Shown here: in pieces, positions 21,786 to 34,744 of the stretch
Layout of the letters: each line of letters opens with the position of its first letter
Position numbering within the stretch: position 1 is the first letter of the stretch
DNA from: Cranoglanis bouderius
Lineage: Eukaryota > Chordata > Actinopteri > Siluriformes > Cranoglanididae
Length of the DNA stretch: 64,000 bases
Reading direction: 5' to 3'
Assembly (NCBI GenBank): GCA_023630585.1
Contig: CM042541.1
Location: forward strand, 8,809,001-8,873,000
The notes under the pieces: model-generated
Told to the model about the DNA's origin: nothing
What the model saw: only the letters and a program-made list of their open reading frames with translations
The model's database searches: none
Translations under genes and position numbers: made by a program

Positions 21786-24700
21786 TTAAGATTTTAACCT
21801 TAGAAGGCTGAGTGAAGGGCTACGCAGCAAAGTAGTCTGGGTCATAATTTGAATCAGTCTATTAACTGGTTTCACCAATCTGCCAGCTCTTGTGCTAACC
21901 GTGTGAGCTATATCAGACGAAGGCTGAACCACCACTGTAGGTACTCTGTCAGGTGGCATTGACTCTACCATGTCATGTTCAAGTTCCTCAACATTCATAT
22001 CAAAAGGGTCAAGTTCTGAACTCTGAACTCTTTCCTGACTCTCACTTCCACCATCTGTTCCATCAAGGAAATCCTCCAATCCTGTACCAAAACTTAGATC
22101 TTTGGTTTCCTCCACCATTAATGGACTCAATGGACAAGCTGAAGAATTCACTGCTCCATCAATCTCATTACCATCTTTAAAAGCACTTAAAGTAGCGTCA
22201 ATCATGGAGTCGTCAGTCTCACAGTCTGACTTGGAGTCATCGAAGGCCGGTTCTACACAGTCCTCTCTCTCATCAACAGGTAAGAAATTTGCTTGTAACA
22301 AGTTCCTGTGAACTACCTTCTCCAGATTGGTCCTAGTGTTCCTGACACGGTAAGTATGACACCTTGTATCCACAGAGACTACAACATGCAAAGTCGAGTC
22401 CCATTTGTCGGCTAGCTTCCGTCGCCCACGTTCTCCTTTGTTTGCAAGCAACACATAGTCTCCTTCCTCAATGTCTCGGCCTTTAACATCTTTGTTGTAG
22501 TATTCAGTTTGCCGTTGATGACTTGCAGTGTTGTTAGCCTGAGCAACTAACATAGCTTCTTTGAGGTTGTCCTTCATTTTCCTCACATACTGGTCATAAT
22601 CCATGACGTTGCTATCCCAATCCACACTCTGGAACATCAAATCTACAGGTAATCTGGGAATCCGACCGTACATGAGAAAAAACGGGGCAAACCCAGTTGA
22701 CTCATGGGCAGTACAGTTGTAAGCAAACGTCAGGGTTTGAAGCATTTGCGGCCAGTCCTATTTGGCTCTAGGAGGTAATGCCCTGATCATATTACCCAAG
22801 GTGCGATTGAACCTCTCGACTTGGCCATTGCCCATTGGGTGATATGCTGTGGTTCATGACTTCTGTATTCCCGCGATCTGCAATAGTTCCTTGATCAACT
22901 TGCTTTCAAAGTTCGCACCTTGGTCTGAATGAATTCGTTGTGGAAATCCATAGACACAGAAGAACTTATCCCATAGTTGGAGAGCGACTTGAGATGCCGA
23001 CTGGTTCTTGCACGGAAATGCATTCGCCATTTTTGTGAAGTGGTCTGTTACAACAAGTACATCAATGCTCTTACCAGAAGAATTTTCAGCAGACCAGAAG
23101 TCTATACAGACTAATTCCAAGGGACTGACAGTTCAGATACTTTCTAAAGGGGCTCTCCTCTCTGGCTCAGGAGTTTCGGATATCACTTTCTAACCCAACC
23201 CATGAGAATCTTTGTCTAGTCAAAGACAATGTTCTCCCTTGACCTTGATGGCCTGCCTCATCGTGGATGCCGCACAAGACTTCACTGACCAGAGAATCAG
23301 GGACTATGAACTGGTAACGTGTAAACTTAGTCACAGGATCCTTGCAGACACGGTACAGTATACCATCCAACAGCTTTAGTCTGCCCCATTGCTTCAACAG
23401 TTTCAGTACCTTATGGGGTTCCTTTGCTCTTTCTCTCCGAGATGGCCTCTTGCCTCGACACACATAGAGGAGAACTCTTGAAAGCACGTGGTCACCTTCT
23501 TGCTTCTCTCGAAGTTCCTCCAGTGAGTAGACAGGTAAGGGGTTCTGACCAGCAGGCATTAACCATTGGGATTCTTGAGCGAGCCAGGAAATCGCTCTCC
23601 CCTCAGCCCCCACATCCCACTTTGCATGAGCTTCAGAGATAGCAGAGACCTGATCGGAAGAAAAGGAACATTGCTCCAACACATTATCAACGCACTGACT
23701 ATTTGTGCTGAGCCTAAAGGAATCCTGTACTGTGTCTTCTCTTATCTGTTCAGACTGTTCTAGCAAAAGGTTGTAAGGCTCTGCCACTAGTCTCTGACAC
23801 ACATGACTTTGAACAAATGCTTGATGGCTCAAAGCGTCAGCGACCACATTCTTAGTGACAGAAATGTACTTGATGTCATATGTGTATGGGGCCAACTTAG
23901 CTACCCACCGCTGTTCACACGCATCTAGCTTTGGCTTCGTTAAAATGTAGGTCAATGGATTATTGTCCGTCCAGACTGTGAAAGGATGTCCCTTTAGCCA
24001 GTGGCTAAATTTATCACAGACTGACCATTTCAAGGCCAGAAACTCAATACGGTGTGCCGGGTAGTTGGATTGAGCTCGTGTTAGTGCCTTACTTGCAAAG
24101 GCAACGGGTCATGCCTTAGACTCTCTGTCGGGAACTTGTGATAATACTGCCCCTATACCATCCAAGGAGGCATCTGTAGAGAGGATAAACGGTCGAGTGA
24201 AATCAGGGTGCGCCAACACTACAGAGTTCATAAGAGCTGACTTAAGCTGTTCAAAGGATAGGACACATTCTCTAGTCCAATCCAACGGGCTGAGTTTCCT
24301 GAAAACAGCGCCACCTTTAGAGTGACCCTTTTTCCCCTTGGCTGCAGTGGTCAACATGAAGAGTGGTTTAACGATGCTAGAACAGTTGGGGATGAACCGT
24401 TGGTAATACATGACCATTCCCAAGAATGACTTGATCTTTTTTTGGGAAGGTGAGACTCCATCATCCATCATGAGGTCCTTTTCAGTGACTGCAGTAATGG
24501 CTGCAATTTTGTCGGGATCAGTCGCAACTCCATGCTCATTCACAACATGGCCAAGGAACCTGACATTCCGTCTCAGGAAGTAGCATTTCTTTGGTGCCAA
24601 CTTCAACCCGTGGGCAGTCAATCTCTCGAAAACCATCTCCAACCTCTCCAAGGCCTTTTTTTCATTGGGGGCTACCACCAGAAGATCATCCAAGTAACAC

Positions 24701-26540
24701 AGAAGGGTAAGGAAGTTTTGGTCACCGCATGAAACTTGCTGGGCTGTTGCATAGTCCCTGTGGAAGATGATTGAACTCGTAAAGACCTAGAGGTGTGGTA
24801 AAGGCTGTAAGTTTCTTGTCTTCTTCACACATGGAAATGTTGTAGAAGCCAGATGTGAGGTCCATTGCACTGAACAACGCATTCCCACCCAGAGCGGCAA
24901 GACAATCGGCTTGATGAGGAAGAGGGTGTGCGTCCTTTATAGTGCGTGAGTTTAGCCAGCGGTAATCAATGCAGATACGGAGGTCTCCACTCTTCTTCCA
25001 CATGAGAACCAAGGGAGAAGCCCACTCACTGCTGGATTTACGAATGATATCCCGCTCTTCCATCTCTGATAGTGCTTGTCGTAACTTCTGATAGTGCCCT
25101 GGCGGCACACGCTGATAAGGCAAACGGAAAGGTTGGTTGTCAGACAGATGGATGCGATGTACAAAATCATTTGCTCTCCCACAGTCTAGCTTGTGCTTCG
25201 AGAAAACATGCTCGTACTTCTGGACCAAGTGCAATAACTGGCTTTTAAACTGAGGTGACACTTCACAAGAGTCAATGTCCAAGTCACTCAAACCCATCTT
25301 CTGCAAGATGTTATGGAGGTCTGGGGCGGGTGATCTGTCATGCATGGTTTGACTATGGGCTGCAACAGTCTCGACGGATCCATCTCCAAATCTTCCAATG
25401 CCACACAAGGAGAAACGTTGGCTACCTTAGAATTTTTCTTTAAGGTGATGGGTGTATCATATGGATTGAGCATCCTAACTAGCACCCATCTATCAGCAGT
25501 CATGGAAACCACCACGTGTCCCACAATGACATCCTTCTTATTGGTTGGTGACTTAGTTGGTTCAATCAATACCGCACTACCTTCTGAAATAGGTGTTGTA
25601 GGAGGGAGCTTGGTCCACACCAGGTGCTCTTGCTTTGGCAGCAAAGTGACTGCTTGAACTAATTTGGCAGTACCAATGATGTCAGGCATCTTATTGCCTC
25701 TCCATCTGTTAAGGCCAGAAAGTACGTTAAGAAACTGTCCGATTTCAGCATCTTCTGCTGATTCAGGCCTATTCACAACACGCCAGTATGTGGGGTTCTG
25801 CTTAAGCTGACTCAAGATAAATTTGAGAACATTGGTGCCCAGTATCAACTCATCCCGTTGTCCCATAACGACCAACGTGGGTACACTGACTTCGCACTCA
25901 TACACTTTCATCTTCAGCTGGTACGTACACTTTGGCGCAACCTGAACTCCACCACATCCAACCAGCATAATATTAGCCTGCGACTCGAACTTATCCAGAG
26001 ACAACCCAGCATCCAATAAACAGGATTCTGCAATGTTGCTGATGGTGCAAGCCACAGAGCCACTATCAGTCAAGGCTCTTAGAGGGACACTGTCATTGAC
26101 CAAAACATCAGTATAGAAAAGGCTGTCAGCCCGTGCTAACTGGGTCACATTTTGAAACAGAACTACATAATCACTCGTCATTGACTTACATGTTGACTCA
26201 TATATGCTTGATGCATCATCATGGAGGGTCTGAACTTCCTCACCCACACTATCCCCTCCCAAGTGCGGGTGAGTCAGTTTCCCTGAATCTGAGAGTGGCT
26301 CTCAGACCCTGCACTTTTCCTAGGGCAATCCCTGCGCTTGTGGCCAACTTCTAAGCAGATCAGACATCTTTTCTCGGACATGCAATGGGAATGGGTGGAA
26401 TGAGTTCTCTCACCACAAACACGGCATCTGGATGGACAAGACCAGGAGGACATTTGCGGTCTATTCGAAGCAGCCTGCATATTACTTCGGTCGAGCACCC
26501 TTTCCAGCATGCTGAGCACTCCCTGGCTACACATGCACAC
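21786..26540 (-). mobile_element. Gypsy-type LTR retrotransposon, 5'-truncated and inactivated
   Basis: Order on the minus strand is that of Ty3/gypsy elements. There are two gag zinc knuckles (26274-26540, the second a CX2CX4HX4C), then a protease with DSG near 26065. The reverse transcriptase follows (25408-24109) with the active-site YLDD at 24685-24696, then RNase H (about 24100-23900), an integrase zinc-binding region, an integrase core (23120-22745) and a long C-terminal tail to 21786. Damage seen: a frameshift between protease and RT near 25330, a second in RT near 24720, stops at 24109 (TGA), 22854 (TGA) and 22758 (TAG), and a small deletion near 23165. Most of gag and the 5' LTR are missing. 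Two of the stops look like CGA-to-TGA decay. The element cannot encode a working polyprotein. It is an old genomic copy and a domesticated function is not suggested. Confidence 0.85.
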
Positions 26541-26639
26541 TGCTCTGACAGAAAAATGCAGATTTATGTGGTCTAGATTACATAATCTTCACAGTTTCAG
26601 TGGCAAATTATGTCCTTTTTTTGGACTGAACTATTCCTT

Positions 26640-26880
26640 TAATCCATCCATCATCAATACTGCTTATCCTACACAGGGTCATGAGGAGCCTGGAGCCTAT
26701 AACACATGTCTTTGGACTTGGGGGGGGGGACCCGAGCACTCGGGGGAAATCCCCAAAGCACGGGGAGAACATGCACACACCGCACACACAGGATGGAGGC
26801 GGGATTCGTACTAGTACCCCCAACCCCGGAGGTGCGAGACAAAAATGCTAACCACTAAGCCACCTGAGGGTTAATTAATA
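26640..26880. repeat. Dispersed repeat of the 'atactgcttatcct' type (copy 1)
   Basis: Shares cttatcct-acaca-gg, catgtctttggact-gggg, cccccaaagcacgg and aaccccggaggtg with 44735-44990. Directly abuts the Tc1 element that starts at 26881. Confidence 0.7.
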
Positions 26881-27995
26881 TACAGGTGCATCTCAAAAAA
26901 TTAGAATATAGAGGAAAAGTTTTTTTTTTCCCCGTAATTTAATTTAAAAAATGGAACTTTCATATATTCTAGATTCATTACACATAAAGTGAAATATTTC
27001 AAGCCTTTTTTGTTTTAAAATTGATGATTATGGCTTACAGCTCATGGAAATCAAAAATCCAGTATCTCAAAATATTCGAATAAAGAAATTATTATACAGA
27101 AATATTGACCTTCTGAAAAGTATGTTAATTTATGCACTCAATGCTTGGTCGGGGCTCCTTTTGCACAAATTACTGCATCAATGCGGCATGGCATGGAGGC
27201 AATCAGCCTGTGGAACTGCTGAGGTGTTATAGAAGCCCAGGTTGCTTTGACAGCCGCCTTCAGCTCATCTGTATTGTTGGGTCTGGTGTCTCTCATCTTC
27301 CTCTTGACAAAATTCAGGTCAGGCAAGTTAGCTGGCCAATCAAGCACAGTAATACCTTGGTCAGCAAACCAGTTACTAGTAGTTTTGGCACTGTGGGCAG
27401 GTGCCAAGTCCTGCTGGAATAGGAAATCAGCATCTCCATAAAGCTTGTCAGCAGATGGAAGCATGAAGTGCTCTAAAAACTCCTGGCAGACGACTGTATT
27501 GACTCTCGACTTGAGAAAACACAGTGGACCAACACAGCAAATGATATGGCACCCCAAATCATCACTGACTGTGGAAACTTCACAATGGACTTCAAGCAAC
27601 TTGGATTCTGTGCCTCTCCACTCTTCCTCCAGACTCTGGGACCTTGATTTCCAAATGAAATGCAAATTTACTTTCATCTGAAAAGAGGACTTTGGACCAC
27701 TGAGCAACAGTGTTTTGAGTAAAAAGGTGTTTTGAGTTAATTAGCTGATTAGAGTCTTCTCAGGTCGACATTGCTGTATTATAAATTCTTTATTCTAATA
27801 TTTTTGAGATACTGGATGTTTCCAGTATCTCATTTCCATGAGCTGTAAGCTGTAATAATCAAGATTAAAACAGGCTTGAAATATTTCACTGTATGTGTAA
27901 TGAATCTAGAATATCTGAAAGTTCCAATTTTTGAATAAAATTACGGAAAAAAAAACTTTTCCACAATATTCAAATTTTTTTGAGATGCACCTGTA
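26881..27995 (-). mobile_element. Tc1-like transposon with degraded transposase
   Basis: Ends TACAGGTGCATCTCAAAAAA and ttttttgagatgcacctgta are inverted and bounded by TA. A minus-strand frame at 27138-27707 keeps a DDE catalytic part (FQQDLAPAHSAK, LDWPANLPDLN) but has lost residues around the final acid (the ENLW block is missing). The N-terminal half is not readable. Inactive. Confidence 0.8.
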
Positions 27996-29751
27996 TATGC
28001 ATAGTCTTCAGTTGTTATAGTTTAAAATATGTTATTTAAACACCACTGAATCTTTTTATAGCTTTATCTAGAGACAGCCATTTCCTAAAGCCGCTTGCAG
28101 GCTGTTATGATTGCCCTACATTCCTTCGTATTACTGATATTAAACCACAAAAGGGCCTGTGTGTTTGTTTTAAGTCTCATGGAAGATAAAATACGTGATG
28201 ACATGCCTTCTGAATTGTCAACTGTCTATAAATGGCTGCTGACTGATGTGACCCCATTCAGTCTTACGCTGAGCATGTATTCATAGAAAGTCTGTCCTTG
28301 AGTGTCAGTAGATTTGCAGTGCAGTAGATTTAAGCTTTTTATGTGCTGCCAGAGCAGCTGGGAGTTGATGCACGATGTTCGTCCAGAACTCATATCTGCT
28401 CAAATGTTTGTGGATTTGCTTGGAGAGTATCCAAATTCTCAATGTGAAAAGTTATTGTTTCTGGCTGCATGACTAAATAAAATATAGACACTCATCCAGG
28501 TGATGGAATTGTCAAGACAGCTAGTCTTAAAATCTTGAACTTGAACTGTATTTAATTTGAGAGACTTTGTAAGACCTCTGTGATCTGATAAAAGTCGACT
28601 TGGTTGAACGGCACGACTGAAATATCTTTAATATCGTGACACAAGTCTTAGTGCTTGAATAACTATTACTAGACATGCACAATTAATAGGACATTTTAAC
28701 TTTTTAAGAAGCAGTTGTGTTTAAATTGCCCCAAGAGAAGTTGAATAAGAATTTCTTCTTCTTGGGTGGCTTACAAGATATTCGTACAGTGCAGACGATT
28801 ATACTGTATATGTGCCAAATAGCGCAGTAACTGAACTATAACAATGTCATCATTGAAGTCCTCTATAAACAGTATAACTATCCCAAATGTCAAATAAATG
28901 CATCCCTTGTTTTCTTTAATCACATCTTATTGCTTCCATTTACGATGGTGAGAAACAGATCATGCAATTTATTTTTCCATTTCTGTTTGAAAGCCAGCTA
29001 GTTACACTCCGAGCTTTGGGATAATGAGTTGACATCCAATTAATTACTGGAGGTTTGCGGCAGGAGAAAAAAGGTAGCATTATGTCAGTGTAAAAATGTC
29101 ATATAATAATTTAATGTTCTTTCAATCACTTTCAAGGTATCTTTCATATGGCAAAATTTTTAATATGACTAGATTGGTTGCTGGCAACATTGTTACACTT
29201 ATCAATATAATTATACAGATCATGCAGTAATGTAGTTAATTGAGTTTATTTCCTCACCCCCAACTGAAATTAATTCCTGTCTATGCCACTGAACTACACG
29301 TAATGTTACGCATATTTGTCCAGTATTGCTCAAGAACTGTCATTGTTCTTGATGCACCTGCATTTGGAGGGGTTTACCTTCTAATCTCTAATACTATTAA
29401 CTACACACAATGTTATTTTGTTGAGTTCTTTTTTTCATGGGACACCATTGACAAAGGTGTTAGAAAAAATAGAAGAAATCCTTTCCTTTCTCTCATTTAT
29501 CTCTCCTCCCTCTTGCCATCTCCCAATTGTGAGATATGAAAACAATGTAGAGTATTCCAAGGCCAGACCTAGTCTATGTGTAAATAAAGTGCAGGTTTCC
29601 CAGGCTATTAGGAACAACATCCAGTTTCTTCTCTCCAGCACGCTCCTACTGGACATATTAGCCCAAGAGAAGAGCATCTCCTTCCTCGGTGTAGGACCAA
29701 GACAAAGCATAGCCACATTTTTCCAAACCGCAGACTCCTTGATAAGCCAAC
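27996..29751. other. Intergenic DNA and gsdf 5' flank
   Basis: No gene recognised. 28240-28300 shares words with 2283-2340 (gactgatgtgaccc, tctgtccttgagtg). The last few hundred bases before 29752 should contain the gsdf promoter and 5' UTR; no TATA box could be assigned with confidence. Confidence 0.4.
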
Positions 29752-31176
29752 ATGTTCCGGTTGCTTACTGTGTCACTTGTGCTGGTTGCTTGTCATCCAG
29801 GAAAAGCATCCGTCCTCCGTCATTCACCAGAAGAACCAGTGGATGCTCAGTCTTCTCCAATTATCAGGACAAATAGGTGAGCATCACAACTCTTTACTTA
29901 CAAATGTTCTGCAAATGTTCTCTTGATCTTACAATGTCAAATATTCTAGATTTTCAGTGTTGCAGTTCTATCGAGATGAACTGTTTGGCTGACATTAGGT
30001 TTTGGTAATCCTTATATTCATTTTTGTGGTTTGTACAATTCCAATTAAGTTGGCATAGAAATGGTTATGGTAAAGTCTGGCATACTAAATTGTTGGTAGT
30101 GTGCTTCTTAATTCAGATATAATCATAACTTACATACATGTAGACATGAATTTCCCCATAAAGGTTGTACGGGTCTAATGACAAATTTAAAGAACCTTTG
30201 CATCTTCCATTTTGTAATGCTTAGATCTTTGCAACTTCTCCATTTTAGACTTGTGTTTAGCTTTAACTCGTTAAGTCGTTTACACACACTCACACTCATG
30301 GAGAAACAGTTTTAATATGGGTTCAGGCTGCAAGGCTGGAGTAAAGGCCAGGCTTTTTTGACTGCCATGCAGTTCTTTAACGGCTTGCGAGCCAGTGATT
30401 TTTATGAGTTGCTTTAAATGGAGAACCTGTTCCGACCCATAATTGGAATCCTATTACATGCTGTTCTTTCATGGAATGAACACTATCAATCTGCTTGCAG
30501 AGACAAGTTTCACACCCCACCTCCAAGTCTGGCATTACATACCAGCCTGCCCTCACTCACACCTATTTATTAGTTCACGCAAGGCTCAAAACATGAACTA
30601 AATACATCAGTAATGAATTACTCCATTTTTTGTTGTTGTTGTTGTTGTCACTCCAATGAAAAGTTTTTGGAAGGCTGCATTTTCACCTCTGATAATGGTA
30701 TCTTTAATGATTTGTTGGGTTTTTTTTGTTTTCTCTGGTAATGGATGCATGAAAAGCATGCATGTAATTAGTTAGAAAATACAGTACATAATACCCTTTT
30801 TTGTACTACTTACTGTTTCATTTTGTGGAAAAAATAAAATATCATCACCCAAGCCCAAAGACACTGTTATAAAATATTAACATCCATCCTTGCATTTCCT
30901 AAATCGGCTATACAATAATATGCTATTAAAAGTATAATGGCTCTCTGTTCTCAGATGCCTGGGAGATCCACTGCAGAGCGTACGCAAGGCCATACTGGAC
31001 TCTCTGAATCTACAGACTGAGCCTCAGGTGTTCGTTCCTGGAATGGCTCAGATCCGAGAGCAGTGGAGAAACGTATTCAAAGGCACCAGCAACTTAAGCC
31101 CTGTAGAGCAACATGCAGCAGGTAAATTAAAAAATTAAACCTTCGGATCTGCTCTCTCAGTTCTTCTTAATATATG

Positions 31177-31235
<59 letters not shown>

Positions 31236-32983
31236 TTTAGCTTTTGGATCTATGATCACCTCATATTTACTTGTAGATATTTTGGCTATGAATAAAATTC
31301 CGTACATCAGTGATCATTAACTCTGTTCCAGGAGTTTTTCTGTTAGAGATTTCATTCCCAGTCCTATAAACCCAACACACCTGCTCCAGATGGGACAGCT
31401 CTGTTGAATTATAGCTAGTACTGAATCTTGTAGTAAGGCAGATCTCCAGGAATAATGACTGGTGACTTTTTTTTTGCACATATTTGATTTAGCATGACCA
31501 TTTTATTCTGTGCTTTTCTTTTCATGTAGACAACACACCACCACCATCATCATCATCATCATCATCATCCAGTTGCGGGAATTCAACACACCTCCAATGT
31601 TGCAAGTTTGCCTCCCAGGTTTTCATAAAAGGTTTGTTAATGCTGTGGAATTTCTGAATCCTCTTTATCATTTCTGAATTTAAAATTTAAGAAGCTTTAT
31701 AAAATGTCACATTATATGAACTGCGTTATGACCTCAGGAATTTTGTAATGACAAGAGTATGTCGTGATTTGGTGGTTATTCGTTTATACATATTAGATCT
31801 GGGCTGGGATAAGTGGATCATTTACCCGGAGAGCTTCACCTTCGTCCAGTGCAGTGTGTGTGTCTCCCAGCAGAATCAGCGCATGTTCGATTGCAGAGAT
31901 GATGACCCCTCGGATCTGGATCCTCCCTCACAGGTCAGTTCAACAGAAAAGACACACATACAACATGCGACTCAATTTTTCATGGACACGCAACAATGTT
32001 TAGACACGCAGTTAGGCTACTTTTAGTTTCTTTAGATCAGTGTTTCCCAGACCGGTTTCAGGATCTTCAGTGGACCAGGTTTTTGAACTCCACATGCTCC
32101 CAGCACTTTTAAACCAATCTATTAAGAATGCAGAGTACCTGGGACGTGGTGTTGGGAGCTAGGAAAGCAAAGAATTAAGTCTCTGAACACTGTTTTGAAT
32201 TTATTTATTTTTTTGTCAGAGAATATCCCTATCACATGAACTGAATGCTGGGGCAAACTGATGTCTTACAGACCAATATAAATTTTTCTTTGCAAGGTCA
32301 CTATTTCTGTGCATGATGGGGGAAAAAAATGACACAAAATGCCATTCAAAAGAAAACCAGGTCTGAGTAAAGACGGTTAGTGGTTAGATGGTTAGGTGAC
32401 CTTGTGATATTTACATGGGAACTAGGTGACACTGCAGGTTGATCTGTGTAAACAAACAATAGCCGAGCTTGCAAAATTCGGAACGCAATCCATCCGAGTG
32501 AATCTGTCCAGCTCTATGCACTGCAAAAAATATCTTAGCAAGTAAAAGTAATGTGTAACACCAAATTTATTCAATAGTTCTTATAAATTAATATTAAAGA
32601 AGTAAGATATTTAAGCTGGAAATGAGCAAACTGACCTGCTAAAACTTGATATGAGTCAAAATAATTCTAGAAACAGGCTTTATTATCTTACACCTGTTTT
32701 ATAATAATCTTATAATAAGAAATATTACACAAATATGCCTATACTACACAATGTAGTGTACATTCACTGTGCCATTTTTAAAGCACTTCATCAAAATTCC
32801 TTTTCTGCATGGTGATGTTCTTGTACTGTCCTCTTGCAGAAGCCGTTTTGCGAGGCGACCTCCCTCGACACCGTGCCCTTCCTGTACCTGGACGAAACAA
32901 GCACCCTTGTAATCAGCTCCGTCCCCCTGAACCGCGAGTGCGACTGCAGCCATGGCGATGACACCCAAGCCCTTCACCCATGA
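29752..32983 (+). CDS. gsdf: Gonadal soma-derived factor, complete, 5 coding exons
   Basis: Secreted TGF-beta-superfamily ligand restricted to teleosts and some other fishes, made by cells around germ cells. It promotes testis fate and is a master sex determiner in some species. Exons: 29752-29876, 30955-31121, 31530-31631, 31797-31933, 32840-32983. All introns are GT-AG, phases fit, total 675 bases, 224 residues. Residues 1-19 form a signal peptide (MFRLLTVSLVLVACHPGKA). Exon 2 has the family block CLGDPLQSVRKA...LNLQTEPQ. Exon 3 encodes nine serines from a TCA repeat, then an N-glycosylation site (N115-S-T) and C121-C122. Exon 4 has DLGWDKWIIYPESF, and C150-SV-C153 without the knot glycine, as known for GSDF. 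Exon 5 ends with the paired C211-D-C213. Where many ligands have CC, the sequence here is F180-C181. The start was chosen because it gives a signal peptide spliced in frame. The aff1 and nup54 neighbours support the call. Confidence 0.93.
31176..31233. repeat. (TA)n array in gsdf intron 2
   Basis: AT dinucleotide run of about 55 bases between gsdf exons 2 and 3; likely length-polymorphic. Confidence 0.9.
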
Positions 32984-34744
32984 TAAACGACACCTCGAGT
33001 ACAAACACCTCCCCCTACCTCTTTATGTCACACAGGTCTGTCACCGTGTCATCATTATGTACCGATCGGGACAGCCTCCCGATGTGTGTTCATAAAAGCA
33101 ACCCCTTTTGCATCTTTACTCGCTGTTTGATGCCACCAAGAGGTCTACCATAATGGACACTTAATATTAATTATTGTTAAATAAATAGTAAATAAACATT
33201 GTCGATTTTGCAGCTGAATTCAAAAGACTAAAACTGAGCAGCTCTTAATTATTACCTTCATTTTTAGAATAGAAACAAATGACTGATGTTAAGTGGAGAT
33301 TCGTGGTGGTCTTTCGCTGAGCATTCCTGCACTCTGAGGCTTTCAAGGTTAAATTGAAATAATAAATATCACTGAAAGATTTATTCCCATGACTATTTTA
33401 TAGCTTCATAGCTGGAGTCTGGAAAGGGATTAGATAACAGTGACTGGGTGTTCCTCACAAAAATGTGGGCACTGCAGCAAGCCTAACCACGCCAGACGTT
33501 TCCCAGTCCAGGCCTCTTGGACTATTTAAACACCATAAACACGTTAAAATAGTGGAGCTGACTTTCAGCAGTATAAAAAAAACAAACAAACAAAAAAAAA
33601 ACACACAAACCCTTATTCCTAAACTATTATAAGTGCATATTTTGTTTTCCTGGCTTTTCACCATCGTTTCAAGGCTGGCATTCAGGCGCAGCTGTGCCCC
33701 AGTGTTATTAAGCTATTTTGTTCTTCTTAGAAAAGGAGCACAGTTAGGACATTTTGATTACTTAGTATATTTGTGAGGTTTGTAGTAGGTCCATTTTGTT
33801 CCATACCTGAGATTAAAGCGGTTTAAACTATCAAACGTTATTTTGTTTTTCAGTGTCTCAAAAATATCTGAAACTCTATTTATGTGATGTTAATCTATCA
33901 TCCCAGTCCACTAATTTCAGCTTGATTTTGACAGAACGCATTCTGCACTTATGTACACTGTCTTGCTGTGTGTTTACTGAATGGTTGCACCTTTCATGCT
34001 TTTCTTTTTGTCCTTAAGTGTAATGCAGCAATCACCAAACCAGTATCTAGACCAGTAATATTTTACTTTAGATGTGTGTATCATGTATTTCATTAAATAA
34101 AAGCATATGCATAGAAATACAGCTTTGCCTTACCTTTTTTCAAATCATCCAGTGACAGAAAGGGAACAGAAAGGGTACCTATTAGGAAGCCAAGAGAAAA
34201 TAATACCGTACGATTGGTTGGATACAGAAATGTTCTGTGTTTGTGTCACATTTTTACCTTTAACATGTTCATTGGCCTTTGAAACATCAGTCACACATTT
34301 TCTCCCTGAAAGGGTTCATTTGAGAGGTTTATTTAAATAACTTTAGTGACCTTCACTTGTTTGTTGACTGAAATACTGCAGACTATTTTATTTCAATTTT
34401 TTGGCTTTCCAGGCAGCTTTTTTTTTTCCAGGAGTTGGCTGGCACATCTCTGTAAAACACGCCTCACGGTTATATTATTCAGAATTGCAGCTCATTGGCA
34501 CTCAAGATCTCTGCCACTGTGGCTTTCTCTCTCTCTTTCTCTCTTGTCTTTCTTTATTTTCTCTTCTCCATCTTGCCAGATTTTGGTACAAAACAAAAAC
34601 AAAATGATCTCAGCAGCGTTCAGCCAAGCTGAGTGAGTTAAACAGGTGGGAAAAGGGAAAAAAAGAGGTAAAATCGACACACAAGCAGGAAGCCAAGAGC
34701 AGCAGGACAAGTGAGAAGTGAGAAGTGGTGTATCTCTGGACGAA
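32984..34744. other. gsdf 3' UTR and intergenic DNA
   Basis: AATAAA signals occur at about 33178-33195 and 34096-34101, both usable for gsdf. No other gene is seen. The sequence just before 34745 should hold the promoter and 5' UTR of the next gene. Confidence 0.5.

Noticed and set aside
26509..26814. 101-codon frame 5' of the gypsy element
   Set aside because: It crosses the boundary of gag remnant and a dispersed repeat and has no gag-like features.
29418..29876. 152-codon frame across gsdf exon 1
   Set aside because: It reads the wrong frame of the exon. The frame starting at 29752 gives a signal peptide and joins correctly to exon 2.
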